DNA of 64,000 nt, taken from NCBI RefSeq assembly GCF_027172205.1, contig NC_070616.1:15738001-15802000 (forward strand), in the 5' to 3' direction. The notes under the pieces are model-generated. The model worked only from the letters and a program-made list of their open reading frames with translations, did not search any database and was not told the origin of the DNA. The position numbers were made by a program, and so were the translations under genes. This DNA comes from Podarcis raffonei. Taxonomy: Eukaryota > Chordata > Lepidosauria > Squamata > Lacertidae. Of this stretch, positions 1 through 38,700 are shown one piece after another (position 1 is the stretch's first letter; each line of letters begins with the position of its first letter).

Positions 1-241
1 GCCACTTCTGGCGCAACGGAACACCGACACCAGAGCAGCGCACGGAAACTCCGTTTACCTTCCTGCTGGAGTGGTACCTATTAATCTACTTGCACTTTTT
101 GGCGTGCTTTCAAACTACTAGGTGGGCAGGAGCTGGGACCGAGCAACGGGATCTCACCCCGTCACGGGGATTTGAACCGTCAACCTTTTGATCGGCAAGC
201 CCAAGGCTCAGTGGTTTAGACCACAGTGCCACCTGCGTCCC
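1..241 (-). repeat. Squamate tRNA-derived SINE, family A (cut by window edge)
   Basis: Reverse copy of the recurrent element whose head reads GGGACGCAGGTGGCACTGTG and which carries a box-B-like GGTTCAAATCC. The head is at 241; the tail lies beyond the window. Same family as the copies at 2737, 8895, 15329, 18093 and 45868. It looks like a Sauria-type SINE, but I cannot confirm the database family name. Confidence 0.85.
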
Positions 242-595
242 TTAAGCATATGGGTAGGTTTGCCTAAACAAGAATGTTTTTAGCCGGCGCTGAACATAAT
301 ATAGTGAAGGCGCTTGCCTGATGTCAAGAGGCAGGGAGTTCCGAAGGGTAGGTACTGCCATACTAAATGATTGAATTCTTACAAATTCGGAACAGGTGTC
401 CTCTGGCACTTGTAACAGGGCCAGCTCTGCCAGTTTAAGCAGCCGAGAGGGCAGAAGTGGGGTAAGGCGATGTCGTAGGTGAACTGCTCCCAAGTTGTTA
501 AGGGCTTTATATACTAATAGTAACACCTTGAAATTAGACTCGTAGGAGATCTGCAAATGGTCTAGATCTCTGAGCCCAGGAGTTATCATCATCTT
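242..595 (-). repeat. LINE ORF2 C-terminal fragment (L2/CR1 type)
   Basis: On the minus strand it encodes FKVLLLVYKALNNLGAVHLR and later MAVPTLRNSLPLDIRQA, the region after the reverse transcriptase of L2/CR1-clade LINEs. It is 5'-truncated and directly abuts the SINE at 1-241. Confidence 0.75.
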
Positions 596-1451
596 CTTCT
601 TCTTCGTCGTCTTCTTCTTTGGCGATCACTCGTAGCCGAGTAAGATTGTCTTCCATAAACACGGTTTTAACAGTGAGTCCGTAAGTGACTATGGAAGCCA
701 ATTCTGGATCCACACATCCTTCCACAGTGGGGACGTTGATCATGGTGTGGATTTGCCAAGCTTGCCTCCCTCTCAGCACATTTTCCCCTTGCCTCCTGAG
801 TTCGAGCGTCTTCAAAGCCCATGACACCTTTGGTAAAGGAACAGGAGTTATATGCTGACAAGAACTCACCCCTGTTTGTGCTGAATGCTGCAGCACAATT
901 GCTAACAGCAGCTTCCGGAATCAAGCACGAGGGAGGTCCCACATAGAGGGTTGCATGTCTCTTTGAATTTGTGTCCAATATTCGTTCCAGATTAAAGGCC
1001 TTTTGTTCTGGATTTGCTTTCTTTGCTTACTCCCCCACCCCCCCGAGCACCCGGATAAGGTCATTGTCAAAGTCTTGCTGCAGTCTAGCCAGTGTTTTCT
1101 GCGATGTGGTGATTTTCTTCCCACCACCTCTTTTTTTAAAAATTAATTGGAACACCAGCCCGTCTGGTATGGACACACACACCAAATGCCTGTGAGATTT
1201 TTTACATGCACGCACGCACACCCACACCCTGTATTCCTGTGTGTTTAAGTAAACTGTTTCCAAGTGCTAGCCATTTTATTGGTTATTAATCACACTTCAG
1301 GGGGTATGCCTATGTCAGTTTCTCTTCTCACCAGGGGATGGGGTTAATTAGGGATTTCCTTATATTTTTCATTTTTTAAATGGGAGAAATAGCGCTATTT
1401 AGTTTTTTTAAAAAAAAGAAAGAAAAGAGAGCATTAATGCAGTGAAGCAAG
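596..1451. other. Unclassified stretch of STX1A intron 1
   Basis: Begins with a CATCATCTTCTTCTTC simple-repeat tail and continues with non-simple sequence to about 960, which looks like the end of an unrecognised retroelement. From 960 to 1451 nothing is recognised. Confidence 0.4.
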
Positions 1452-1453
1452 TA

Positions 1454-1679
1454 CAGTGGTACCTCAGGTTACATACGCTTCAGGTTACAGACTCCGCTAA
1501 CCCAGAAATAGTTCCTCAGGTTAAGAACTTTGCTTCAGGATGAGAACAGAAATCGTGCTCCGGCGGCGCGGCAGCAGGAGGAGGCCTCTTTAGCTAAAGT
1601 GGTGCTTCAGGTTAAGAACAGTTTCAGGTTAAGAACGGACCTCCGGAACAAATTAAGTTCTTAACCTGAGGTATCACTG
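1454..1679 (+). mobile_element. Tigger-like palindromic MITE, subfamily 1
   Basis: Ends CAGTGGTACCTCAGGTTA and TTAACCTGAGGTATCACTG are inverted repeats flanked by TA on both sides. About 226 bases with no coding capacity. The terminal CAGTGGTACCTC and the TA target point to the TcMar-Tigger superfamily. Confidence 0.85.
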
Positions 1680-1924
1680 TACTGTAATTAACTCCCCCCC
1701 CCATGGGAACTGAAACTGACAATAACCCAGTTTGCACATCACAGTAAACCCTAGACAATGATTGACTGTAACTGCACTAATCTGGGCTGTTTCCTCCTCC
1801 CTACTAGCACACAGATCTGCAATCCCTGGCATTGTTTTATGTTCAAACTGGGGATCTGGGTTTGTTTTGCGCCAAAGAAACCACAGTCTGTAGCCAGCCT
1901 ACTAGCTGTCTCTGACAGTGGAAG

Positions 1925-2150
1925 CAAATTATGGCTATTGTGGCAAGTAGCTATGGGTGGCCTCATCCTCTGTGAATTTGTCTAATCGTCTTTTGAAGGT
2001 TGTCCAAGTTGGTTGTCAGTCCTACATCCCAGGGCAGTGAGTTCCACCGTTTAACCATGCGCTGCCTGAAGAAATACTTCATTTTCTCTGCCCTAAATCT
2101 TCCAGCATTCATGCAGAGAATGTTCTCCACATCTCCCTTCTCTATGTACC
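1925..2150 (-). repeat. CR1-like repeat, family 2
   Basis: Reverse copy of the recurrent sequence with TGAATTTGTCTAATCGTCTT and GTGAGTTCCACCGTTTAACC. Consensus-like copies lie at 7625, 12738, 41690 and 43237. I place it in the CR1 group from its resemblance to turtle and crocodile CR1 ends; the class is inferred. Confidence 0.65.
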
Positions 2151-2736
2151 ATGCATAACTTTGTATGCAAGGGGCTTCTTGGCAATGAAGTGCGCTCTCT
2201 CTCTTTTGGGGGAGGTCTTGTCTCCTGTGTGCCACATAGGAGGGTCTTGGCAGCTGCTCTCTGTGGAAAAAGGCCCCAGTTTGAAACAATAGCAGATAAA
2301 AATGGCATAATAGGAGAGGTGGAATTAATTGCAGGGCGGGGGGTGGAGACGCTGGGAGTGCAGGTGTGTTTTCCATAGTGGTGTCGAACGAGGGGCGGCT
2401 GCTGTTTCAGACGCGCGAGGATTGAGCCCGCCCACCCATTTGCAAACACCCACCAATCCTCTCGAAGCGTACCTAGTTCCAAGGATCCTAGCTTAGCTGA
2501 TGTTCCTCTGCATTCATTCTTTTGGATGCTTTCCAGAACTTTGCTTTTAGGTGTCACACTTGTCAGATTCGTTTTATTTTTATTTACTTTCTAAGTATGC
2601 ACCCTGCCTTTCAGCATCCGAGCTTTCAAGGCTGGGGAATCTGGAGGGGAGTCAGACTGGGAGAAAGGGGGTGGTCTCAGCCACACAGCATGATGTGGGA
2701 GGGTTTAGGGTTCATATAAATTATGTATAGTCTTTA

Positions 2737-3114
2737 GGGATGCAGGTGGCGCTGTGGTCTAAACCACTGTGCCTCTTGGCTTGCCGATCCGAAGGTCGGT
2801 GGTTCAAATCCCTGTGACGGAGTGAGTTCCCGCTGCTCTGTCCCGGCTCCTGCCAACCTAGCAGTCTGAAAGCATGCCATCACAAGTAGATAAATAGGTA
2901 CCGCTGCGGCGGGAAGCTAAACGGCGTTTCCGTGCGCTCTGGTTTCCGTCACGGTGTCCCGTTGCTCCAGAAGCAGTTTAGTCATGCTGGCCACATGACC
3001 CGGAAAGCTGTCTGTAGACAAACGCCAGCTCCCTTGGCCTGAAAGCGAGACGATAGTCGCCTTTGACTGGACTTAACCACCCAGGGGTCCTTTACAGTAC
3101 CTTTACCTTTTTAT
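2737..3114 (+). repeat. Squamate tRNA-derived SINE, family A, with target-site duplication
   Basis: Starts GGGATGCAGGTGGCGCTGTG, with a box-B-like GGTTCAAATCC, and ends GGGGTCCTTTACAGTACC plus TTTACCTTT. Flanks TTATGTATAGTCTTA-like at 2721-2735 and 3116-3130 are near-identical, marking the LINE-made target-site duplication. Confidence 0.9.
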
Positions 3115-3130
3115 ATTATGTATAATCTTA

Positions 3131-4261
3131 TGGATTGTTGATATGCACTCGGCATTATGTGTTGGGAAATGACAACGGACATTATAATCCCTGACATCTC
3201 CAGGTAAAGGCAAGTGATCTGTGCATGCCTGCTCAGTCTGCTGTACAACAGGTGCTGCTGCTACCTGTTCATAGAATTGTAGGCTTGGAATGGACCCTCA
3301 AGTCTGGTGAGGGGCGTGGCCTAAGAAGAGAGGGTGTGGCCTGGAGAGAGTCCCAAGGACCTATGGACTGTATTTGGCACTTGCTTATTATAAGCATGGC
3401 CATTGTATAACCCCATAACTATCATTAATCTCTCTCTCTCTGTGAATTTCTTTATTTTGAACAAAATTCTTTTCTGGCTATACTTTTACATTTTCAAAAA
3501 TGTAATTGAAAGTGTGTTACCTCTAAGGGGGCAATGCTAATTTTAAAAAATAAAAAGGGGGAAAACATTTTGGCAACTCCCGCCCCCAATAAAGCAGAAA
3601 TCTATACTTTTGTTTCAGCTTTTTTTTTTTTTTTTTACATTTCATGGGCAGTAATGAGGATTTGTGTTAAAATGAACAAGTGCATAGCACTTGATTAATT
3701 GTTGTTGTTGTTTTTTTGAAACAATAAAAATAATAATCAAGAATTGCTTGCAATTTATTCTTCCCCAAACTGGACCTTCCCCACCAACATCAGTTTATAG
3801 GTGAAAATGGAACAAGCAAGATGAACATATTGCGCGGGGGAGGTATCCCATATCCCTGATGGGGTCTATTGCAATTCTGTTTGCATCATGCAGAAGAAGA
3901 GCAATGATTTATTAGTGCTTGGGAGCTGCCTGTCTGGAAACGGCTGCTGTCTGCGCTGAGAGTAGTTGAATGAACGATGGGCGCTCAGTGCAGAGGTGCA
4001 GTGGATGATGCCCTTCCCCCACAGGAAGCGAATTGAAAAGAGGAGGCAAGCCCAGAGCAGAGACTCATGCAGAGTCACAGCCGGCAACCTCTGCTGTGAA
4101 CTACTGATTTGGGCCTGTGAGAGCCTTTAACTTTTTATTTCCCCATTTGATGATGGTGCATCTAATGTGTCGAAATGGTTAGGATACTAGCTTGCGTGGT
4201 ATCCTCTGATGCCTCTCTTCCTCGGGGCCAGGTTGGTGCCTTGTGGGGGGGGGGGGCAGAT
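3131..4261. other. Unassigned part of STX1A intron 1
   Basis: Mostly AT-rich sequence, with a T run near 3620-3636 and a GTTGTTGTTG stretch near 3701. No coding exon and no recognised repeat. Confidence 0.4.
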
Positions 4262-4420
4262 CATCTGCTTTCCATGAAGAAGGATGCAAGTTCAGACCCC
4301 AGGGCCATCTCCAAGGGCTGGGACTGGAGAGGAAACCCTGGAGAGCTACTGCCACTCAGTATGGACGATAGTGAGCAAAATAGGCCAGTGGGTCAGCTCA
4401 ACATTAAGCACCTGTTCCTG
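4262..4420 (+). repeat. tRNA-type SINE, family C (degraded)
   Basis: Recurrent phrases CATCTGCTTTCCATGAAGAA, CCTGGAGAGCTACTGCCACT and AATAGGCCAGTGGGTC identify a SINE also present at 8754, 11486, 46845 and 56890. Degraded head. Confidence 0.6.
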
Positions 4421-4504
4421 TTTAAATCAGCCTTTTATTCAGCTCCATGAGGACTGGAATCTTGCATTGTTTTTAATGAAAGGAGCAGAGCATTAGGCTA
4501 AATC

Positions 4505-4967
4505 AGTGGTTCCCAAAGTGGGTGGTACTGCCCCCTGTGGGGGCCGGTGGGATTACTACATCGATTGCTATATACTGTATATGGACATTTCCAGCACAAA
4601 CTCAATATGTACTTGTAGCTTAGTAAAGAACACCTTTTATTCGGTAAACTAGATGTTTGTGACCAAAATATTGCTGCTAAGAGGCAGGGAGTCAGCAGGG
4701 GGGTGCTGGCAGTGTAAATGACTCAGACTTTAAGAAGTTGGCATCGATGGGTCAAGGTAACCAATGTTCCTGAATTAAATACTGTAGTTGGATTTTGAAG
4801 AAATGTGCAATTAATTGTTGCTGAATTTTAGTGTGCTGTTATCTTCCTTAGTGGGTCGTGCAAACCGCTGTTCTGAAGGGTGCTTTTTATGGAGTAGGGT
4901 AGGGGGCACTGGGGAAGAGTTCTTGAAAACAAGGGGGCAGTGGCACAAAAAAGTTGGGGAATGCCTG
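4505..4967 (+). mobile_element. hAT-type non-autonomous element
   Basis: Left end CAGTGGTTCCCAAAGTGGG and right end AAAAAAGTTGGGGAATGCCTG are imperfect inverted repeats of the hAT (Charlie-like) kind. The target duplication is no longer clear. Its internal part (GAAATGTGCAATTAATTGTT) recurs at 37670-37720. It ends 111 bases before STX1A exon 2. Confidence 0.65.
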
Positions 4968-5078
4968 GTCTTGGTGGTCTCCAAAGGAGTCTGCAAGGTG
5001 CAATGTGCCGAGGGTTTCTCCCCTTCAGAAGTCTGTCCAAGAGGGTTTCTTTCATTCAGGGCATTTTGTGTCTTCCAG

Positions 5079-31633
<26,555 letters not shown>

Positions 31634-34385
31634 AAGCCCAGGACTCTTTTTTTGGGGGGGGCGCAGAGGTGGAGAGTGCCTGGGCCCAGCCAGACAGCCG
31701 CGACCCCCAGACCCTGCAGCAGCAGAAGCAGCAGCAGCCACCACCCCGGGGTGAACTGGCCCACCAGCACTGCTCCCGTCTCTTATGCATGATTGTTCGT
31801 GTTAATGCTGCGTGTCCAGTGCAGTGGGGTGGGGGGTGGGAGGAAGGCCACAGGCACATGCAATTTCCCCACCTGATCTCCTCAAAGGGACACCCCCTCC
31901 CTTCGCTTCCACTGGCCAACGACTCACCTCCTCTGTGTTTTCTTTCATCCCAGTGAGGTCCCTCTCTTTCTTCTCTTTCCTCTCTGCCTTCAAAGGTGAG
32001 TTTGCCAACAAAGGTGTGCAAAATTGGACCCTGCTCTCTCCCAGGGGAAGGGCCAATATTTTCTCTTTCTCTTTCCATCCCCTGCTCTCTCCAGCCACAG
32101 AATGGGCAGGCTGGTCCCTTCTGACTCTGCTCTGAGCCACTTCTTTTTCCTGCCAGGTTCTTGCCCTACACCATCAAGGCCTGTCTACTTATTTAAAACA
32201 GGACGCCACCTTTTCACTTAAGGCGGCCGCGGGCTCAGCCACCCCTAGATTTAAATCTAATGCAATGTTTTTTTATTTTTGTAAAGGACACTTTTAGAAG
32301 CAGGCAGCAGCCACCTGTCAATGGAAGCAGCCTGTCGATGCTACGTACCCATTATTTTTAGATGTTCTCTCAAGGTTTTCAGGCCTATGCTGAATTGCGT
32401 CCTGGTTTTTTTTTGGGGGGGGGGTGGAGGGGGTTGCAGTTTGCAGTCCATGAAGCTTCCTGTCCAAATGTGCTGTGGCTCTCTCTCTCAAACCCTACAC
32501 AGCAGCAAAGCTCGTGTTTTGAATTTCCAGGTGTGAAACGGCGCCTCCTTCCAGAATTTCCAAAATGTTCCCAGTGGCACCGATTCAACACTTTGCATGT
32601 GGGCAGCAGCTTTACCCTCTCAGGGAAACCCTCCATGGACTTAAGATCTGTAACAGCTTCTCGAGCTGCTAGTCTCTGGCTTCCCCAAATGTTGCTGGCC
32701 TCCCAGCTCCCATCATCCCTGACCATTCCTGCACTGCAGGGAGTTGGAATTGATCACCCACTGGGGTCTCTTTCGACTCTGCACTTCTGTGCCGACTGCT
32801 AGGAGTCCATCCACAGGTTCCCTGTCCTGTGCAAGACTGTGCCTAGCATCTCTCTGCACAAGTCTGTGTGCACCTTGCCAGACCAGTTACTCCCTTTGCC
32901 AAAAGCACACCCACCCGGGTGGCAAGCTGCTCCCAGGGGTGGCTGAGCAAACAGCTCACCCTGTTGGAAATGCAGAACCTGTGATGAATCCATCTGTCCC
33001 TGGGCCAGGGGAGAAGCTGTGGGTTGCACAGGGGTGGGAAACCAGATGTTCCTGCCTTCCCAACTCAGAACCGCAGAACTATAAGGCACCCAAAGTCTCA
33101 TCTAGGTCGACTCCCTGCAATGCAGGACTCCCATCAGCCCCGACCAATATGGCTGTAATGGGAGTTGCAGCCCAACATCAAGAGAGCCATGGTTGGCTCC
33201 CGTCCCTGTGACAAGGAGAGGGGTTTCTGCCCGCCCTCCCTCCCTCCCTCCCTCCCCCAGAGCCCATTAAGGGTGGTGCCACTTACATATGCAATGCAGC
33301 AAGTGCCAACCCCCACCCCAGTCTTTTAACTCCGCTCTTCCAGCTGCTTCCCAGCACCAGCAGGTCTCTTGGAGAAAAGCAACACTGCCATTGTCTGGAT
33401 CCAGAGCTTGCCCTCTCCTCCCATAGCCATCGGAGTGCAATGAGACCTTTTTAACAAGGCGTTTGCTCTGCCTCCTGAGAGAACGTGCTCTGCTCACAAG
33501 CTGCGTCCCTGGAACGAGCAGGATGAGGCCTGCTCCACTCCTGAGAGGACCTCAGCTGCACCTACTGCAGAACTACTCCAGGCTCTGACCTGCCGTTTTT
33601 TTGAGTCCCACACGGCAGTTGCATCAACAAATGTGTGGTCTTTCTGTAGTCTGAGGTCATCGTCTCCCTCTCTCTTGCTGCAGGACCACAGACCTTCCTT
33701 CCCCCTGCATCAGCTGGGGCAGGGGCCAAAGACCCTCTTTCTGCAGAGCACGTGCAATTTACATTTGTAGACTTTGCTCTCTGCCATTCGCTTACTTCTT
33801 CCCCACATTTTCTGGCCCTAAATCTTCTGCAAGCAGCCTGGCGTGGCAGCACTTGGCCATCGGTGGCCTCTGCTGCTTTGCTCCTCCTCCAGACCTTCCC
33901 TGCTTTCCTTGCATGTCGAAACCTGAGCCATCCGTGATGTGTCTGTGCTCTGGAAGCTGTTCTGCCCTCCAGACAGCAAACCTGCCAGTTGTTGGGGTGT
34001 GTATGTATATGTGTATTTTGTTTTTTAATTCAGAGAGCCCTGAAGTGCCACCACCAGTATTCCGCCTCCTCACAGGGAAAGGACATTTATTGATCCATCT
34101 TTGCGGAGGCCTCCCCTGGAGTCTCGTAGCATCGCTGTGTTGCTGTGTGAAGCCAAGTGTCCTTCTCTCTCTCTCTCTCTCTCTCTCTCTGCCCTCACAA
34201 GCTGCCTCGCTCTCCTGCCTTTGTGGATGTGGAACTGTCCGTCCGTCTGTTGCCTTCTTCTGACGTTCTGGCCTGCTTAGTTTACCCTTTATGCCACAAC
34301 CCCCTCTATAAAACTTCAGGTGGAAAAGCAGCTTCCTTTTCTGGATGGGATTTTATGTAGAATAAAAAAAAGTGTTTATATCTGT
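31634..34385 (+). other. STX1A: STX1A 3' UTR
   Basis: About 2.75 kb between the stop codon and the first canonical polyadenylation signal. It holds a G run near 32406-32422, hAT-type fragments near 32680-32745 and 33120-33180, a CCCT repeat at 33228-33257 and a CT repeat at 34162-34190. No other gene is seen here; the open frames have no recognisable product. The end is inferred from the AATAAA and could be earlier if a weaker signal is used. Confidence 0.7.
34361..34366 (+). terminator. STX1A: STX1A polyadenylation signal AATAAA
   Basis: Canonical AATAAA followed about 40 bases later by a GT-rich stretch (TGTGTGTGTTTAG), the usual layout of a cleavage site. It is the first canonical signal I see after the STX1A stop. 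Confidence 0.75.
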
Positions 34386-35165
34386 GAAGCGTTTTCTGGC
34401 TCCTCTGTGTGTGTTTAGAAGGGGGGAGTGTTGCCTTCCTGTTGACTATGCAGCCACCTCGTTTCAAAACTCTGTCCCTCTCTAACATACAGGAAGGCTA
34501 GCAACATGCTTTGATGCTTAGGTTTTAGGAGTTAGGGAAGGTGAAGAGATAAAGAAGTTATTCCCGAAAATCCAACTCTTACTGTGCTCTGGCCCTTGAG
34601 CCCTTTCTGTGGGTGTTTTCCACACTTATTTGTTTCCTATGAAGACTAGGAACTTTAGCATGGAGAGCTCAGCTTTTCCAGCAGCTGAGAGGCCTACCTG
34701 CACTCTATGCACCCAGGCAGTGTGGTTTTCTCCATGCGACTTTAAATGTTTTATGTGCCCAAAGGAGCAGAGCTGCTTCCAAAAAGTTGATAGGGGAGAA
34801 GGAGCGGTTTGGATAACTTATTCCGAATAGGATTCCTCGCAAGGGAAAAGTTGACAGCTATGGGATAAATGCACCCATAGGTCTGTGTTTCAAGGGCAGG
34901 GAACCTGTGGTCCTCTAGACCCTGTTGTGCCTATATTTCCCAGCATCCCTCTGTCCATTAGCCATACCACTCAGAACTGATGGGAGTGTTCCAGCAACGC
35001 TTTGTGGCCCACAGGACCCCTGCACCCCTTACACTGCAGCTAGGCAGAGTGGCTTCTGCGAATCGAGGGCAGGGGGTGAAGTTGAGCATAGAGAACCCTG
35101 CATACAGCCAGCCCCACTTGATCTAGCAATCCACCATCTCAGGAAAGGTTTTCTTTTTAAAGTAT
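34386..35165. other. Gap between STX1A and BUD23 3' ends
   Basis: Holds a hAT-type palindromic fragment near 34894-35000 (GGCAGGGAACCTGTGGTCCT, CCCAGCATCCC). No gene seen. Confidence 0.5.
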
Positions 35166-35171
35166 TTTAAT
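35166..35171 (-). terminator. BUD23: Probable BUD23 polyadenylation signal ATTAAA
   Basis: On the minus strand ATTAAA lies about 480 bases after the BUD23 stop. I found no minus-strand AATAAA between here and the STX1A 3' end, so the BUD23 transcript probably ends near 35150, leaving about 0.8 kb between the two convergent transcripts. Confidence 0.5.
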
Positions 35172-35648
35172 AGCAGCTGCCACAAAGCTTTCTGTCTTTG
35201 GGTGGGAAATATCTGCAGCCCTCTTCCAGATATTCCTGGACTCAAACTCCCATCTGTCAGGGATGATGGTGGTTGTAGTTCAGCAACATTGGGAGGGGGG
35301 CAAAAGCCACCCCCAGCGTCTTCTACCCTATGTTTCAAAGCATTTTAGCCCGACTCTTTTCTAGCAGAGGGGAATCTTATCTCCCCACTGCTTGTCTTCT
35401 GGAAAAGACAAGCCACCGTCTTGCAGCAGGCAGAAGGACCCCCCGCAGCAAAATTGGGCAGATGATACTTTTCTGTCTCTTCAAAGCAGTCCTTGCTGGG
35501 TCTGGTGAAAGGATGGTCCCAGTCTGGAGGGAGTCGAGTGTCCCACGTGAAAATCCCATGGCTGATATCACATCCCTCTTTAGAGGCTGCAGACTGGTGC
35601 CGAAGTGCTCCATGCCATTAAGGAGGGGTCTGATCAACAGCGCTGCGA

Positions 35649-35703
35649 TCAGAAGTGAGGCCGCCGCTTCCGGCCGGTGTACTTTGTGTCTGCCCGGACA
35701 TCC
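35649..35703 (-). CDS. BUD23: BUD23 exon 12 (stop codon)
   Basis: 55 nt: completes Arg264, then [17 protein letters not shown] and TGA (35651-35649). It corresponds to the human ending VRPDTQYTGRKRKPRF. A 1.28-kb intron separates it from exon 11. Confidence 0.93.
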
Positions 35704-38700
35704 CTGCAGGGGTAGTGTGAAAGAGAGAAGAAAGGGTAACGGGGTTATGTGACGAAGGAGGAAGGATTTGACCATCTTTATATTTACCTTGTCAGCATAT
35801 TACATCTGATTGCCCATTCGCTACCTGGCCAGGTTCAAGGTATTAGGTCAAGTCCTTAACAACTTGGGAACTTTTTACTTATAGTATCACTTTACCCCAT
35901 ATACATCCACTTGACTGCTTCAGTCACCAGAACGGGCACTCTTACAGATGCCATGTAATATCCATTCTGCATCGGTAAGAACTCTCTTCTACAGTGGCAG
36001 CACCTGCACTTTGGAACTCCTTGCCTAGTGATATCAGACATGCATAATCTTTTTAGACAGGCCTACCCAGATGTTTAGAAAGTCGATGCAAGCTTTAATC
36101 TGTTTTCAGCCTATTGTTTTAGGTTTTCAAAAAGTCTTCAATTATTGTTGTTAATTTTATTGGGGGGGCAACCACTTTGAGGGGCTTTTAAAAAATGATC
36201 AATCTGTGTATAAATTTTGTGAAAGAAATAAATGAATGGATTACTCTGGGAGGGGGCCACCCTCAGCCCCCGCAAAACAAAATGTTGGGTGGCTTCTAGG
36301 GGCTGCAAATTGCTCCTTTCCCAATCCATTAGATCAATTGGTTGATAAGCAGGGCAGGAGGGGAAAACCCCTCATCCTAAGCTGAGGAAGGGTGTATTTT
36401 TGTGTGTGCATGTGCAAGGGTGTGGGCGATAGTTTCCTGGAGAATATCTTAATAGACACACTGGTACATAGCTTAAGATGGATAGACAGTAGAAAGGAAG
36501 GGGAGTATAGGCAGCAAAAATGGTTTTAATGTTGGTGAGGGGTTGTTGCAAAAAAGTAGCCCGGGTCTCTGAAGATGTGTGAAGGAATTTGCTAATTATT
36601 TTTATAAGGCCTTACTTTTCCTCTCTGTAGCCTAGGGTGTTACTTTTTGCTCTGCCTGACAAAGTCATTGCCTGAAACCTAATGGCAACTTCTGCCTGTT
36701 AGGCGGCCTTGAAATTCTGCATGTGCTCTGATGTGTTCATTTGCAAGCTTGTAAAAATTTGGCCTGCTCTTAGAGGCCTTTGGAATTTACTTCCCCTACT
36801 TAAAGCTGTGTTTCACATAACAGGCCAAAAATCCACGACAATAACCACAGCCGCTGAACGCATGCGGCCCACAGATTGAGGGCAAATGCAACCCCTGCTT
36901 CCTCCATGAAAGTTTAACCACCCCAGACCTCCTGCCTACACCCAAGGGTGGCCCCACACACCCAGGATAGGCCAGGCTTACCTGCCCTGCCGCCGCCTCC
37001 GTTCCTTCTTCTCGAAGACCCAGTCCCGACTCTTCTTTGCAGACTTCCCTTTGATGTTCTTGAACCGTGTCCTTGGAAGAGAACAAGGGTGAAGTCAGGA
37101 ACCAGCCCCTGTCTCCACCACCACCGTATCGGTCCTGCCACTGACTGGCCATGGGGCACTTTTAAAAATAAATGGATCACTATACTGCCAGTGAAATGTT
37201 TTAGGAGTATCCCCTCCGGCAACCACCACAGGTTTTAAAAAACAACAAATGCCACTAAAACCATACATGACAATCTTTGGCCTGCTATTCTGGGAATTTG
37301 CTGGGCTCTCATAAGAGGGCTGTGACACTTGCAGGGCAGGCTGTATGAGGCAGGAAAACGTGGCCACCAGGAGCTTCCAGTGCCACGATGAAAAACCTCT
37401 GGCTCTTACTCTCTGTCTGTCCCCCAAGCTGCAGAGGGTGGGTCTCGCCTTATGCAGCTGCAAGGGGGGAGACATTTGCTGGTGGGGTGTGTCCAAAGCC
37501 TACAGAGTCCAGAAAGGGCAGCTCAATTGCTTTAGATCAGTGGATGCCAAAGCAGGAAGTAGCAACCCCTGGCAAGGGGTGGGGATAACCTAGAGGGGAA
37601 TAGGAGGTGTCAACCAGACTTTGAAAAGCTGTTATCACAGGATCAGATTCATCTGTCTTGAACTGGATTTTGAACAAATGTGCAATTAATTGTTAGTGGC
37701 TTGAATTTTATTGTGCTATACCACTATTGTTCCCATTGCAAGGTTGAGAGACTGAGGCCAGAGGGGAGAGGGCTCTTGTGCCTAAATCCTGCTTGCGGGT
37801 TTCCCAGTTGCAGCATCTGGTTGGTTACTGAGAACAGGATGCTGGACTAGATGGGCCATTGGCCTGACCCAGCAGACTCTTCTTACGTTATGGTTATCAA
37901 TACAGTGGTACCTCGGGTTAAGAACTTAATTCGTTCTGGAGGTCCGTTCTTAACTTGAAAATGTTCTTAACCTGAGGTACCACTTTAGCTAATGGGGCCT
38001 TCCGCTGCCGCTGCTGCGTGATTTCTGTTCTCATCCTGAAGCAAAGTTCTTAACCCGAGGTACTATTTCTGGGTAAGTGGAGTCTGTAACCTGAGGTACC
38101 ACTGTAAATCCCGTTAAAAAGTGGCATGATTTCATGCAGTTAAGCTGTGACAGCACGTTCGCCCTTCCTCCAGTTCCCCTACAGCCTCCCCAATTCAAGG
38201 TGAACAGCACTGTCTCTGTGGCCCCAGGCCTCTCCCAACTCTGACTCAGTACCTTTCATTGGTAAACTTTGCCCTCGCAGTCTCCTGATCACTGCATTCT
38301 GTGCCAAGACCCTGTTGGGGGAAAGCAGAAACACATACACACAGCACATCAGTTTGCCTCAGGGGAGAGGAGAAGACCAGAGCGATGCAGCTGCTTTTAT
38401 TGTTCAAAGCAAACCCTCTCCTGCATCTCTGGTGCACCCCCCGGCCCGCCCCCAGTAGCCCCACAGATTGTTACCTTTGGCAATGCATCTGCTGCACCAA
38501 CAAAAAGACAGAGAAAGAACCTGGGGGGAAAGAGACACAAAATAATGAGAATCTGAAAAAAGAGAACATATATTTCTTTAAGGAGATACTTGTGCACCAA
38601 GTTCTCCTGGCAGACCACAAGGAGTTACTTTATTCAGAGAGGAGCTACTAGCCTGCCCACCTGCCCCCTTGACTGTCAACCCTCATCAGTAGCTGCTTTC

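Larger units (their letters stand above)
37072..38252. other. BUD23 intron 10
   Basis: Contains a hAT piece (37538), a CR1-like end (37742) and a Tigger MITE (37903). 37072-37530 is unassigned. Confidence 0.7.

Noticed and set aside
2737-3114. Genuine tRNA gene at a SINE head
   Set aside because: Boxes A and B are present, but there is no full cloverleaf, and the sequence continues into a SINE body with target-site duplications.
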